DNA of 64,000 bases. It comes from Geobacillus subterraneus. Lineage in GTDB: Bacteria; Bacillota; Bacilli; Bacillales; Anoxybacillaceae. The DNA lies in the NCBI RefSeq assembly GCF_001618685.1, contig NZ_CP014342.1:1-64000 (forward strand). Reading direction: 5' to 3'. This document shows, piece by piece, positions 1 to 9,563 of the stretch. Below the pieces are notes generated by a model that made no database searches, was not told the DNA's origin, and saw nothing but the letters and a program-made list of their open reading frames with translations. Position numbers and translations under genes: made by a program. Position 1 is the stretch's first letter. Every line of letters begins with the position of its first letter.

Positions 1-1256
1 GGCGCGGGGAACTTGATTTTCCCTCCGTATTTAGGGATGGAAGCAGGAACGGCCGTATGGCCGGCGGTTCTTGGATTTATCGTCACCGGTGTTGGGGCTG
101 CCGCTGTTGTCAGTCGCGGCGGTGGCGTTCGCAAAGACGGCATCCGTTCGCTCGGCAACGCCGTTCATCCGCTGTTCAGCCTTTGCTTTTCACTCGCGGT
201 GTATTTGGCGATCGGCCCGTTTTTCGGCATCCCGCGCGCGGCTAGCGTCGCCTATGAAATCGGAGCGAAGCCGTTTTTCCCTGAGAGCGGATCTTTGGTG
301 ATGTGGCTGTTTACCGGCCTCTTTTTTCGCCCTTGTGTACTGGCTCAGCTTAAACCCGTCGAAGCTTGTGGATCGAATCGGTCAGCTGTTGACGCCGGTG
401 TTGCTTTCGATTGCCGTGCTTTGCCTTGCCGGTTTAATCCGGCTTGACGACCCGCAGGCGATGCCGGCTGAGAAGTACGCCTCGGCGCCGTTTGTGAAAG
501 GGATGCTCGAAGGGTATTTAACGATGGATACGATCGCGGCCCTTGCCTTTGGCATCGTCGTCATTCATGCGCTTCGTGACCGCGGGGTGGACCGGCCGGC
601 GTTGCAGGCAAAAGCGACGATGCAAGCCGGGTTGATCGCGGATTGGGTCTCGCGCTCGTTTATGGCGGCATTGCCATCATTGGCTCTAGAATGGCGGGTG
701 CCGGTTCCTTTGCCAACGGAGCCGAGCTATTGTCATACGTGTCATCGCTGCTGTTTGGCAGCGGAGGGAAGTTGCTGTTGGGCGTGATCGTGGCGCTTGC
801 CTGCTTTAACAACGGCGGTTGGTCTAGTCGCTGCTTGTGCGCAATACTTTCAAGAGCTCACCCCGACTGTTTCGTACCGAACGTATGTCATTGTATTAAC
901 CTTATTTAGCTTTTTGATGTCAAACCTCGGCTTAAATGCGTTGATCGCTGTTTCCGTTCCAGTGTTGACGATGCTGTATCCATTGGCGATCGTGCTCGTC
1001 GCCCTGTCGTTTTTTCCGCCGCTTTTACCGTGGTTCGGCGAAAGTGTACGGGATGGCGTTGCTCTTTACCGGCATGTTCAGCCTGTATGACGGTTTGAAA
1101 ACGATCGGGCTGGAGACGGCATGGTTAGAACCGCTCCTCTCATGGGCGCCGCTGTTTTCAGTCGGGCTCGGCTGGGTTGTCCCTGCGCTGATTGGCGCTG
1201 CGCTTGGCTTGATGATCGATCGGCCGTCCGCAACGAAACGGAAACATGCGGCGTAA
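1..1256 (+). pseudogene. brnQ: Branched-chain amino acid carrier, LIVCS family, multiply frameshifted and cut by the window edge
   Basis: BrnQ-type carriers import leucine, isoleucine and valine with Na+ or H+ across the membrane. The window opens inside the gene with GAGNLIFPPYLG, a motif near the N terminus of the family. The rest of the family sequence (hydrophobic helices, GAKPFFP, NPSKLVDRIGQLLTP, LMSNLGLNALIAVSVPVL, then a C-terminal helix to a stop at 1256) is present but scattered over all three forward frames. Shifts fall near 98, 135, 330, 640, 795 and 1045. Nothing large is missing, so the gene is either a decayed pseudogene or has been damaged by indel errors in the sequence. Nearby genes are clean, which favours real decay. 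The family call is sound; the cause of the shifts is open. Confidence 0.8.
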
Positions 1257-1343
1257 AGGGCTGACTCAAAAGGTCATGTACGCCCGGTCGGGGGAATAAT
1301 ATGAATATAAAATCCGTCTGATGTATATATATGGAAGAAGGGA

Positions 1344-1378
1344 GGATGCCTCGTTGCTTTTGGGGCATTCTCTTTTTT
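1344..1378 (+). terminator. Rho-independent terminator downstream of brnQ
   Basis: A 9-bp stem (GGATGCCTC against GGGGCATTC, two G-U pairs) with a 9-nt loop is followed by TCTTTTTTG. It ends the brnQ transcript before ugd. Confidence 0.7.
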
Positions 1379-1420
1379 GTGTGGAAAATAGTTTTTTGTT
1401 CGAGCAACGGGGCGGAACCC

Positions 1421-1449
1421 GTGAAAACCGGCAGGCGATTCGATATAAT
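1421..1449 (+). promoter_or_regulatory. Possible sigma-A promoter of ugd
   Basis: A perfect TATAAT at 1444-1449 lies 48 nt before the GTG start. The matching -35 position (GTGAAA, 17-nt spacer) is weak, so this is a modest call. Confidence 0.4.
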
Positions 1450-1496
1450 GAGGACAAGCGACGATCGCCGCAATGGATGAAAAGGTGTGAGGAATC

Positions 1497-2870
1497 GTGA
1501 AGATAGCGATTGCGGGAACGGGATATGTTGGACTTGTGACCGCGGCTTGTCTGGCCGATAAAGGGCATGATGTGACATGCGTCGATGTGAACGAAGAGAA
1601 AATTCGCCTATTAAATGAAGGGATCGTCCCGATTTATGAGCCGGGGCTTGACTCGCTTATTCAGCGAAACGGCGTTCGCCTTCGCTTTACGACCAACGAT
1701 GTGGAAGCGTATCAACGGGCGGAAGTGATCATGATCGCCGTCGGCACGCCGCCGCAGCCGGACGGGTCTGTGCGGCTTGATGATGTATGGGGCGCATTGC
1801 GACGCATCGCCGGGGCGGCCGAACGCGATTGCCTTGTCGTTATCAAGTCGACCGTGCCCGTCGGCACTGGCGATGAAGCCGCCCGTTTTTTGGCGGAAAA
1901 CGGACGGCCGGAGGTGAAATTCGACGTCGTATCCAACCCGGAGTTTTTGTCGCAAGGAACGGCAGTGCGCGATACACTGCAGGCGCCGCGCATTGTATTG
2001 GGAGTGGATTCGGACCGGGCTGAACGGGTGATGAAGGAGCTGTACGCCCCGTTTGCCCTCCCGTACGTCGTGACGGACCGGAGAAGCGCTGAGATGATCA
2101 AGTATGCGGCCAATGTGTTTTTGGCGTTGAAAATTTCGTACATCAACGAGATCGCCAATGTATGCGAGTTGGTAGGCGCTGATATTCAGGCGGTGGCGGA
2201 AGGAATCGGCATGGATCCGCGCATCGGCCGCCGCTTTTTGCGCGCCGGCGTCGGGTATGGAGGCTCATGCCTGCCGAAAGATGCAAATGCCCTCTATTCC
2301 TTGGCGGCTTCCCACGGCTATTCGCTCAAAACGGTATGGGCGGCGATCGACGTCAATGAGAAACAAAAATGGAAACTTCTTGACAAAGCGCGTCTGCACA
2401 TTGGGGATTTCCGCAACCGGACGGTCGCCGTGCTTGGCGCCGCATTCAAGCCGGGCACCGATGATGTGCGCGAGTCTCCTGCCTTGGCGAACATCGAGCG
2501 GCTCATTTCCGAAGGAGCAGTCGTGCGCGTCTGGGACCCGGCCGCCCTCGGTCATGTCTCGCGCCGTTTTGGCGATGCGGTTGTTTGTTGCGAGACGATC
2601 GAGGAAGCCATTCGCGGCGCGGATGTTTGTTTCATTTTCACCGAATGGCCGGCTGTGTTGCAATTTGACCTTCACTGCTACAAGACGCTGATGAAAACAC
2701 CGCTTGTGGTGGATGGACGGAATTGCTACGACCCGAAGGCGGCCGAAGCCGCCGGCTTAATCTACGAGTCGATTGGGCGGCCGGTGGGGCATAGGCAGCT
2801 GAAAGTGGATCGGGCTGTTGACGTTCTCCAGTGCGCCTCAGCTGCCTTTTTCCGCAAACAATGCGAATAG
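1497..2870 (+). CDS. ugd: UDP-glucose 6-dehydrogenase
   Basis: Oxidises UDP-glucose to UDP-glucuronate with two NAD+, feeding synthesis of acidic wall polymers or exopolysaccharide in the cytosol. The 457-residue protein has the full three-domain layout. The Rossmann motif GTGYVGLV is at residues 7-14, NPEFLSQG is in the middle, and the active-site segment GVGYGGSCLPKD places the catalytic cysteine at residue 258. The C-terminal UDP-binding domain contains KPGTDDVRESPA. The start is a GTG with AAAGGTGTGAGG just upstream. B. subtilis TuaD and Ugd (YwqF) are the obvious relatives; sequence alone does not say which. It stands alone between terminators, with no glycosyltransferase neighbours, so the polymer it serves is unknown. 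Confidence 0.93.
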   Translation: MKIAIAGTGYVGLVTAACLADKGHDVTCVDVNEEKIRLLNEGIVPIYEPGLDSLIQRNGVRLRFTTNDVEAYQRAEVIMIAVGTPPQPDGSVRLDDVWGALRRIAGAAERDCLVVIKSTVPVGTGDEAARFLAENGRPEVKFDVVSNPEFLSQGTAVRDTLQAPRIVLGVDSDRAERVMKELYAPFALPYVVTDRRSAEMIKYAANVFLALKISYINEIANVCELVGADIQAVAEGIGMDPRIGRRFLRAGVGYGGSCLPKDANALYSLAASHGYSLKTVWAAIDVNEKQKWKLLDKARLHIGDFRNRTVAVLGAAFKPGTDDVRESPALANIERLISEGAVVRVWDPAALGHVSRRFGDAVVCCETIEEAIRGADVCFIFTEWPAVLQFDLHCYKTLMKTPLVVDGRNCYDPKAAEAAGLIYESIGRPVGHRQLKVDRAVDVLQCASAAFFRKQCE

Positions 2871-3086
2871 GGATGCCGCTTAATTGTCCCGTTCGCATCG
2901 CCACGACGGCTTTTTTGTAAAAAAGGGAATAAGGCGGCCTGTCCGTTCGATGGAAGTGGGATAGTAGACATGCCGGCGGGCGCGGGGGCATCAATCGTCG
3001 TTTCAAAGAAAGAGAAGGTTAGGTTTCCAGTGGTGGCTTTATGGAAAAACGTGGGGTCGCAGTCCGCCACTTTGAAAGCGGAGACA

Positions 3087-3127
3087 GGCGGGGAAGAGAG
3101 CGGCTGAAGAAGCCGTCTTTTCCCGCC
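3087..3127 (+). promoter_or_regulatory. Leader hairpin just upstream of the regulator gene
   Basis: GGCGGG at 3087-3092 pairs with CCCGCC at 3122-3127, with further pairing inside (GAAGA with TCTTTT, CGGCT with AGCCG). It ends 18 nt before the strong Shine-Dalgarno AAAGGAGGG at 3145-3153. The T-run lies inside the stem, so this is not a simple terminator; it could be a leader control element. Confidence 0.4.
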
Positions 3128-3130
3128 GCT

Positions 3131-4459
3131 ATGAGCAGGCGGCAAAAGGAGGGATGTATCATCCGCATTCGCTTAGGTCTGTTTGGTGCGGACGATTCGC
3201 TGTCCATGATTCAGGCGGTGGCGCAAGAGTACAAAGAGCTTGTTTGCGTTCCCGTTGTGTATTGGGATGAAAGTGAAGTGATCGATTTGATCCGCCCGCT
3301 CGCGTCAGAAGTTGATATGTGGCTGTTCTCCGGACAAGTGCCGTATTCGATCGTGAAGCAGTCCGGTGAGGTCGATGCGCCGCTGTTTTATGTGCCACAT
3401 ATTGGTGCCAGCTTGTACCGCACACTGCTGCAGGCGCACTATACTGCGCAGATTCCGGTCAGCCGACTTAGTTTTGACACGTACGAGCGTCGCGAAATCG
3501 AACGGCTGCTGGAAGAGGCGGGTATCGAAGAGCCGATTCCATACGTCAAGCATTACGAGGGAGGCATTTCGGCCCAGGAACTGTCCGACTATCATTACAC
3601 CCTTTGGAAACAAGGGAAAACGGAAGCAGCGGTCACCTGTTTGCGGACAGCCCATCTTGAACTGGAGAAACTCGGGATGCCGGTGTATCGGGTATTGCCT
3701 GCCCGCTCGGCGGTGGAAGCGGTCATCCAAACAATCATTCGCACCGGACAGATGCTGCAGGCGCAAGATGCGCAAATCGCCGTGCAAATGATTGAAGTCG
3801 ATGCGATGCAGGCGGCCTCCCCAGAGACATTTTCGACCGATGACATATATCGTCTGGAGATGAAGACAACAGAAAAATTGCTACGGTATGCAAAAAAAGT
3901 CCAAGGGTCGCTCAAAAGCGCCGGACCGGGCCGCTATGTCATTTTTACGACAAGAGGTGCATTAAAAGAGATCACCGAAGGCTATAAAACGGTCCCCTCG
4001 GCGGAGGAGACGGGGCTCCTTGACGGCGAGGTCATCGCGTGCGGAATCGGCATCGGCCGAACGGCGTATGAGGCCGAAATTCAGGCTGGGAAGGCGTTTT
4101 TGCATGCGAAACAAAGCGGGCGGGGTGCGTGGATGGTGGTGTTTGATGACGGAACGATCTCGGGTCCGTTAGGAAAAAGTGTGCACCTCCGCTATTCGCT
4201 CGGCGGCGGAGAACTGCGGCAGCTGGCGGAGCGGACGGGATTAAGCGCCGCGACGCTCTGCAAATTGAAAGCCATATTGCAAAAACGCGGAACCAACGAG
4301 ATCGAAGCGCATGAGTTGGCTTCTTACATGCGGATTGTGCCGCGCAGCGCCCGCCGGATTTTAAACCAATTGGAGACTGTGGGCCTTGCCGAAGTGGCCG
4401 GGGAGACCAACCCGTATCCGCGCGGGCGTCCGCGCAAAGTATACCGCATTTTCTTATAA
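3131..4459 (+). CDS. Putative DNA-binding regulator of the ama/abgT cluster
   Basis: Not recognised as a named family. The C-terminal 75 residues look like a winged-helix DNA-binding domain with a basic wing (RGRPRKVYRIF). The large N-terminal part begins IRIRLGLFGADDS and has an alternating beta/alpha pattern suggestive of a ligand-sensing domain, with no membrane helix. It is the first gene before amaB, amaA and abgT on the same strand and is separated from them by its own terminator, so it probably controls them. The start is uncertain. The ATG at 3131 has no ribosome binding site. The excellent AAAGGAGGG at 3145-3153 is best placed for a non-standard ATC at 3161 (7-nt spacing), giving MIRIRLGLFG. 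The upstream DNA forms a long hairpin rather than looking coding. Confidence 0.7.
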   Translation: MSRRQKEGCIIRIRLGLFGADDSLSMIQAVAQEYKELVCVPVVYWDESEVIDLIRPLASEVDMWLFSGQVPYSIVKQSGEVDAPLFYVPHIGASLYRTLLQAHYTAQIPVSRLSFDTYERREIERLLEEAGIEEPIPYVKHYEGGISAQELSDYHYTLWKQGKTEAAVTCLRTAHLELEKLGMPVYRVLPARSAVEAVIQTIIRTGQMLQAQDAQIAVQMIEVDAMQAASPETFSTDDIYRLEMKTTEKLLRYAKKVQGSLKSAGPGRYVIFTTRGALKEITEGYKTVPSAEETGLLDGEVIACGIGIGRTAYEAEIQAGKAFLHAKQSGRGAWMVVFDDGTISGPLGKSVHLRYSLGGGELRQLAERTGLSAATLCKLKAILQKRGTNEIEAHELASYMRIVPRSARRILNQLETVGLAEVAGETNPYPRGRPRKVYRIFL

Positions 4460-4471
4460 TTGCTCGATCAG

Positions 4472-4503
4472 CTTCTGCCTTTAGCGTCAGGCAGAAGTTT
4501 TTT
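4472..4503 (+). terminator. Rho-independent terminator after the regulator gene
   Basis: A perfect 9-bp stem (CTTCTGCCT with AGGCAGAAG), an 8-nt loop and a run of six T, starting 12 nt after the stop codon. Confidence 0.9.
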
Positions 4504-4537
4504 GTTGTCTTGAAGGTGTTTTTATTATTTGTATTAT

Positions 4538-4566
4538 TTGAAAATTAACTCTGTTTCCGTTATAAT
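4538..4566 (+). promoter_or_regulatory. Strong sigma-A promoter of the amaBA operon
   Basis: TTGAAA at 4538-4543, a 17-nt spacer and a perfect TATAAT at 4561-4566. The downstream DNA repeats a related element (CCGTTATAATTAAGG near 4558 and CCGTAATTAAGG near 4590), which could be an operator for the upstream regulator. Confidence 0.8.
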
Positions 4567-4615
4567 TAAGGACATATCCGAAAATTATCCGTAATTAAGG
4601 TGAGGGGAGGATAGC

Positions 4616-5845
4616 TTGATTCAAGGGGAACGTCTTTGGCAGCGGCTCATGGAACTAGGGGAGGTCGGCAAGAAACCAAGCGGCGGCGTCACGCGCCTCT
4701 CGTTCACTGCTGAAGAGCGGAGGGCCAAAGATTTCGTCGCTTCCTACATGCGCGAAGCGGGGCTCTCTGTATATGAAGATGCGGCTGGCAACTTGATCGG
4801 ACGGAAAGAAGGAGCGAATCCGGATGCCCCGGTCGTCCTTGTTGGATCTCATCTCGATTCGGTTTACAACGGCGGTTGCTTTGATGGACCGCTCGGGGTG
4901 TTGGCCGGCGTGGAAGTCGTTCAGGCGATGAACGAGCACGGGGTTGTGACGCACCATCCAATTGAAGTCGTGGCATTTACGGACGAAGAAGGAGCGCGCT
5001 TTCGTTTCGGCACGATCGGCAGCCGCGCGATGGCCGGGATGCTGCCGCAGGAAGCGCTCGAGCGCCGCGACGCGGAAGGGATTTCCCTCGCTGAAGCGAT
5101 GAAACAGGCGGGGCTTGACCCGGACCGCTTGCCGCAGGCAGCGCGAAAGCCAGGAACGGTGAAAGCTTATGTCGAACTGCACATCGAACAAGGACGGGTG
5201 CTGGAGGAGGCTGGTCTTCCAGTTGGCCTCGTCACTGGCATCGCCGGTCTGATTTGGGTGAAATTTACCATCGAAGGAAAGGCAGAACATGCCGGCGCCA
5301 CGCCGATGTCATTGCGGCGCGACCCGATGGCCGCCGCCGCGCAAATTATTGCGATCATTGAAGAGGAAGCAAGACGAACAGGAACAACGGTCGGTACTGT
5401 AGGACAGTTGCATGTCTATCCGGGCGGTATTAATGTCATTCCGGAACGGGTCGAATTTGTGCTCGATTTGCGTGACTTGAAGGCTGATGTGCGCGATCAA
5501 GTATGGAATGCCATAGCCGCGCGGGCAGAGACGATCGCCAAGGAGCGGAACGTTCGCCTCACAACCGAGCGTCTGCAAGAGATGCCGCCGGTGCTATGTT
5601 CCGATGAGGTGAAGCGCGCGGCGGAGGCGGCGTGCCGAAAGCTTGGCTATTTGCCGTTTTGGCTGCCGAGCGGTGCAGGCCATGACGGCGTACAGTTGGC
5701 TTCGATTTGCCCGATCGGCATGATCTTTGTCCGCTCCCAAGATGGGGTGAGCCATAGTCCGGCGGAATGGAGCACTAAAGAAGACTGCGCTGCTGGTGCA
5801 GAGGTGCTTTATCATACGGTGTGGCAACTGGCCCAACGGGAATAA
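4616..5845 (+). CDS. amaB: N-carbamoyl-L-amino acid hydrolase, M20 family
   Basis: Hydrolyses N-carbamoyl-L-amino acids to the free amino acid, CO2 and ammonia; a cytosolic two-metal enzyme of the M20/allantoate amidohydrolase group. The 409 residues match the length of the G. stearothermophilus enzyme, which this sequence closely resembles from memory. Metal and substrate motifs are intact: [18 protein letters not shown] near residue 80, TDEEGARF near 122, ELHIEQG near 190, the dimerisation-domain segment [10 protein letters not shown] near 225, and GAGHDGVQL near 355. The start is a TTG with AGGGGAGG 6 nt upstream, and a consensus promoter lies 50 nt before it. It is followed after 33 nt by amaA, with which it forms an operon. 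Confidence 0.92.
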   Translation: MIQGERLWQRLMELGEVGKKPSGGVTRLSFTAEERRAKDFVASYMREAGLSVYEDAAGNLIGRKEGANPDAPVVLVGSHLDSVYNGGCFDGPLGVLAGVEVVQAMNEHGVVTHHPIEVVAFTDEEGARFRFGTIGSRAMAGMLPQEALERRDAEGISLAEAMKQAGLDPDRLPQAARKPGTVKAYVELHIEQGRVLEEAGLPVGLVTGIAGLIWVKFTIEGKAEHAGATPMSLRRDPMAAAAQIIAIIEEEARRTGTTVGTVGQLHVYPGGINVIPERVEFVLDLRDLKADVRDQVWNAIAARAETIAKERNVRLTTERLQEMPPVLCSDEVKRAAEAACRKLGYLPFWLPSGAGHDGVQLASICPIGMIFVRSQDGVSHSPAEWSTKEDCAAGAEVLYHTVWQLAQRE

Positions 5846-5878
5846 CGAAAAAGACAAACGAACAGGGGGAGACTATGG

Positions 5879-7057
5879 ATGACAAAGGAAGAAATCAAAC
5901 GGCTCGTCGATGAAGTGAAACAGGAGGTCATCGCCTGGCGCCGCCACTTGCACGCCCATCCCGAATTGTCGTTCCAGGAAGAGAAAACGGCGCAGTTTGT
6001 GTACGAGACGCTGCAATCGTTCGGCCACCTTGAGCTTTCGCGGCCGACGAAAACGAGCGTGATGGCGCGCCTTGTCGGCCCAAAGCCAGGCCGGGTCGTC
6101 GCCATTCGCGCCGATATGGACGCGTTGCCGATTCAAGAAGAAAACACATTTAAGTTTGCTTCCAAAAACCCAGGCGTCATGCATGCGTGCGGGCATGACG
6201 GCCATACGGCGATGCTGTTGGGGACGGCGAAAATTTTTGCCCAGCTTCGTGATCACATTCATGGTGAGATTCGCTTTTTGTTCCAACACGCGGAAGAACT
6301 GTTCCCCGGCGGAGCGGAAGAGATGGTGCAAGCTGGCGTCATGGACGGGGTGGACGTCGTCATCGGCACCCACCTTTGGTCGCCGCTTGAGCGCGGAAAA
6401 ATCGGCATTGTGTATGGGCCGATGATGGCCGCACCGGACCGCTTTTTCATCCGCATCATCGGCAAAGGCGGCCATGGGGCGATGCCGCATCAAACGATCG
6501 ATGCCATCGCCATCGGGGCGCAAGTGGTGACGAACTTGCAGCACATCGTCTCGCGCTATGTCGACCCGCTCGAGCCGCTTGTTCTGTCCGTGACACAATT
6601 TGTGGCGGGTACGGCCCATAATGTCCTGCCAGGGGAAGTCGAAATTCAAGGGACAGTGCGCACGTTCGACGCCGAGCTGCGCCAGACGGTCCCGCAATGG
6701 ATGGAGCGCATTGTCAAAGGGATCACCGAAGCGCACGGCGCCTCGTATGAGTTTCAATTTGACTACGGATACCGCCCGGTCATTAACTACGATGAAGTGA
6801 CCCACGTCATCGAAGAAACGGCGCGCGAGCTGTTCGGCGAAGAGGCAGTGGCCCGCTTGAAACCGAACATGGGCGGCGAAGATTTCTCCGCCTTTTTGCA
6901 AAAAGCGCCCGGCAGCTTTTTCTACGTGGGCGCGGGCAATGTAGAAAAAGGCATCGTGTACCCGCACCACCACCCGCGCTTTACGATTGACGAAGACGCG
7001 CTTGAGATCGGCGTGCAAATGTTTGTCGCCGCGACGTTGAAACTGTTGGCAAGCTGA
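5879..7057 (+). CDS. amaA: N-acyl-L-amino acid amidohydrolase (aminoacylase), M20D family
   Basis: Removes acyl groups from N-acyl-L-amino acids. The 392-residue protein resembles, from memory, the G. stearothermophilus aminoacylase encoded beside amaB. M20D metal-site motifs are visible: RRHLHAHPELS at 21-31, ADMDALPIQEE near 81, MHACGHDGHTAMLLG near 101, FQHAEELFPGGA near 138, and GGEDFSAFL near 340. The dimerisation-domain segment GGHGAMPHQTIDAI is also present. The ATG at 5879 follows GGGGGAG at a good distance; an ATG four bases earlier is out of frame. It is the second gene of the operon with amaB, and the AbgT transporter downstream suggests import of an amide such as an acyl-amino acid or aminobenzoyl-glutamate. 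Confidence 0.93.
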   Translation: MTKEEIKRLVDEVKQEVIAWRRHLHAHPELSFQEEKTAQFVYETLQSFGHLELSRPTKTSVMARLVGPKPGRVVAIRADMDALPIQEENTFKFASKNPGVMHACGHDGHTAMLLGTAKIFAQLRDHIHGEIRFLFQHAEELFPGGAEEMVQAGVMDGVDVVIGTHLWSPLERGKIGIVYGPMMAAPDRFFIRIIGKGGHGAMPHQTIDAIAIGAQVVTNLQHIVSRYVDPLEPLVLSVTQFVAGTAHNVLPGEVEIQGTVRTFDAELRQTVPQWMERIVKGITEAHGASYEFQFDYGYRPVINYDEVTHVIEETARELFGEEAVARLKPNMGGEDFSAFLQKAPGSFFYVGAGNVEKGIVYPHHHPRFTIDEDALEIGVQMFVAATLKLLAS

Positions 7058-7809
7058 ACATGGAGAAGAGCAATGCTGGTATGGGCGCGCTTTCGTCTTC
7101 ATGCTTGTTGTATAAGGAGATGAGGCACAGTAGATCGAATGAGTGTGGAGCTTGAATGGAGCGTGCATATTTACTAGCGGCACCGCGTCGGAGTGCATTT
7201 GTTTGAATGGGGCGTGCGTTTTGTTTGCCAATATATCTATAGAAGGCCGGTGAAAAACAGCTGGTTTCGCCGAGCCCGTTGCTTTCGGCTGAAAGAGAAA
7301 AGTTGATTTTACAGGATTTCTCAATTTGAGAAGAGGCTCTGTTTTCCGCAATTTTTCACTAAATCACCAGTCCTATAGAACGCCCGGTATGAACTAACTG
7401 GTGGGATAAAAAACTATGTGCACCGAGCACTCGACCGACAAGTTCGAGATGATGCGAAAGCGACTCGACGCCATCGGGTGCTCGGTCTATCAAGCATACG
7501 GTATGATTATGACCGGAAAGGAAGGTTCTGTACGAGAGAAAGGAGCGTAACGAACGCTATCGGTTTCTCTCTTTTGGAGAACGGCTGACAATAAAATAGA
7601 TTGATAATTCAGTGAATATAACCAGAACAAATGGGCGACCAACCAATAGACGTTCGTACTCGCCTTTTATTGCCTTTCTTCTATGCTGTTATGGCGAGAA
7701 AAGCACAGAGAGGGGAATGACGGACGATCGATTTTGCGGTTCATTTTTTCGTTTATCGTCCGTTGCCGATTTCAATCATTGCTGATATGAATGGAAAGGA
7801 GAATGTGAA
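7058..7809 (+). other. 752-bp gap between amaA and abgT with hairpins and a small ORF
   Basis: No recognised gene. The gap holds a long inverted repeat (ACCGAGCACTCGA at 7422-7434 with TCGGGTGCTCGGT at 7474-7486), a terminator-like hairpin at 7534-7575, and a 9-bp inverted repeat (ACGGACGAT at 7720-7728 with ATCGTCCGT at 7755-7763) 47 nt before the abgT start. A 44-codon ORF (7416-7550, starting MCTEHSTDKFEMM) overlaps the first repeat; it lacks a good ribosome binding site and is probably not a gene. Confidence 0.45.
7534..7575 (+). terminator. Terminator-like hairpin before abgT
   Basis: GAGAGAAA at 7534-7541 pairs with TTTCTCTC at 7564-7571; AGCGT and ACGCT pair inside. Four T follow. It lies 240 nt before abgT, so it could end the amaBA transcript or act as an attenuator. 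Confidence 0.55.
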
Positions 7810-9360
7810 ATGGCTGCGCCGAATGTGAATATTCCTACTCCTGAAACGCCGCCGCGCGGGTTTTTTAGCCGGATGCTTAATATAATTGAAAAATACGGAA
7901 ACCGACTTCCGGATCCTGTGACTTTGTTTGTTGTTTTGTCGATCGCGATTCTTATTGCTTCTGCTATTGCGGCGGCAGCCGGTCTTTCTGCTGTCAACCC
8001 ATCAACGAATGAAACGATTCAGGCGGTCAACTTGTTGTCGAGTGAGGGATTGGTCAAAATTTTAACAGGCATGGTGACGAACTTTGCTCAATTTCCTCCT
8101 TTAGGACTTGTATTGGTCGTCATGATTGGTGTGGGGCTGGCTGAAGCGACCGGGCTTATTCAAGCTCTGATGAGGCGGGCGTTGGCCAGTACTCCTCCGA
8201 GATACGTGATTCCGACGGTCATTTTCATTGGCATGTTAGGGAATATGGCAGGGGATGCCGCTTTTGTCGTTTTGCCTCCTATTGCGGCCTTATTACTGAT
8301 GGGGATAGGGTTCAACCCATTGGCGGGTTTGATTATGGCTTATGCCTCAATAGCCGGCGGGTTTGCGGCTAACTTGATTGTCAACATGCTGGATGTTTTA
8401 GTCGCTGGTTTTACAGAAGTAGGCGCTCAAGTGATGGATCCTAGTTATAAAGCGAATCCAGCAATGAACTGGTACTTTCTTGCGGCTTCATTTGTTGTAC
8501 TTGTCATTGTAGCCACTGTTGTCACGAACAAAATCACAATTCCTCGTTTAGGAAAATACGAAGGCGATGTTCAAAAGATGGATCCGTTAACGGATGATGA
8601 AAAGAAAGGATTGCGTTGGGCAGGTTGGTCTGCTCTTGTTTACATTGCGATTTTGCTGGTGCTCGCCCTCCCCAGTGATGCGATTTTACGAAATCCAGAA
8701 ACAGGATCTTTGGTAAGCGGCTCTCCCTTGATGAATGGACTCGTTCCGATTATTATGTTTTTGTTCCTAATTCCAGCCTTGTTTTATGGAATGGGGGCCA
8801 AAACAGTTCGTTCGGATAAAGATGTGGCAAAAATGATCGGGGATGCTCTAGCGACAATGGGTCCTTATATTCTTCTGGCGTTTGTCGCCGCTCAGATGAT
8901 TGCATATTTCAACTGGAGCAATTTAGGTCCTATTATTGCTATTAAAGGGGCGGAGTTTCTCCAGTCGATCGGGTTGACAGGCATCGGTCTAGTGGTGGGA
9001 TTTGTGATCATCGCTGCCTTGATTAACTTGTTAGTGGCCAGTTCTTCAGCTAAGTGGGCGATTTTAGCACCGGTCTTTGTACCTATGTTTATGGTGTTAG
9101 GATATGACCCAGCTTTTACGCAGATAGCCTACCGAATCGGTGATTCCATCACAAATCCGATCACTCCAATGCTTCCTTACTTTGCAATTTTATTGTCGTT
9201 TGCCAAAATGTATAATCCGAGAGTAGGGATGGGGACGTTAATGGCTTCGTTGTTGCCATATACGATTTTCTTTGCCCTGGCTTGGATTGCGATTTTGGTG
9301 GTTTGGTTTTTCCTGGGTTGGCCGTTAGGGCCGAATGGGCCGATTTTCCTTCCGTCTTAA
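7810..9360 (+). CDS. abgT: AbgT-family transporter
   Basis: A membrane carrier of the AbgT family, whose E. coli member imports p-aminobenzoyl-glutamate and some of whose other members export sulfonamides. The 516 residues contain about a dozen hydrophobic helices and the family hallmarks RLPDPVTLFV near residue 35, LGNMAGDAAFVVLPP near 142-156, SIAGGFAANL near 176, and GDSITNPITPMLPYFA in the second hairpin-helix region. The start has GGAAAGGAGAATG upstream. Its position next to two M20 hydrolases suggests it brings in their amide substrate, as AbgT does beside AbgA and AbgB; the exact substrate is an inference. A clean terminator follows. Confidence 0.9.
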   Translation: MAAPNVNIPTPETPPRGFFSRMLNIIEKYGNRLPDPVTLFVVLSIAILIASAIAAAAGLSAVNPSTNETIQAVNLLSSEGLVKILTGMVTNFAQFPPLGLVLVVMIGVGLAEATGLIQALMRRALASTPPRYVIPTVIFIGMLGNMAGDAAFVVLPPIAALLLMGIGFNPLAGLIMAYASIAGGFAANLIVNMLDVLVAGFTEVGAQVMDPSYKANPAMNWYFLAASFVVLVIVATVVTNKITIPRLGKYEGDVQKMDPLTDDEKKGLRWAGWSALVYIAILLVLALPSDAILRNPETGSLVSGSPLMNGLVPIIMFLFLIPALFYGMGAKTVRSDKDVAKMIGDALATMGPYILLAFVAAQMIAYFNWSNLGPIIAIKGAEFLQSIGLTGIGLVVGFVIIAALINLLVASSSAKWAILAPVFVPMFMVLGYDPAFTQIAYRIGDSITNPITPMLPYFAILLSFAKMYNPRVGMGTLMASLLPYTIFFALAWIAILVVWFFLGWPLGPNGPIFLPS

Positions 9361-9524
9361 GCGCTGTGAAAAAGAGTTCGTCTTCGTAAACAGGGAGCAT
9401 GTAGAGGAATGGAATGAAAGAAACCTGCAGCAAGAAAATAGGTGTTTCCTTCACAGCTTGTCAAAGTTTTGTGTCAAAACTGTTGTGTCCGTACACGATG
9501 AAAAAGAAAGAAGATTTAGTTAGC

Positions 9525-9563
9525 TGCCAAATAGCCCTCTTTAGGAGGGGTTTGGCATTTTTT
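9525..9563 (+). terminator. Rho-independent terminator downstream of abgT
   Basis: TGCCAAA (9525-9531) pairs with TTTGGCA (9551-9557), with CCCTC/GAGGG inside, followed by six T. Confidence 0.88.

Noticed and set aside
5873-7351. Long open frame on the minus strand across amaA.
   Set aside because: It is antisense to a well-conserved hydrolase and has the histidine/arginine-rich composition typical of shadow frames in GC-rich genes.
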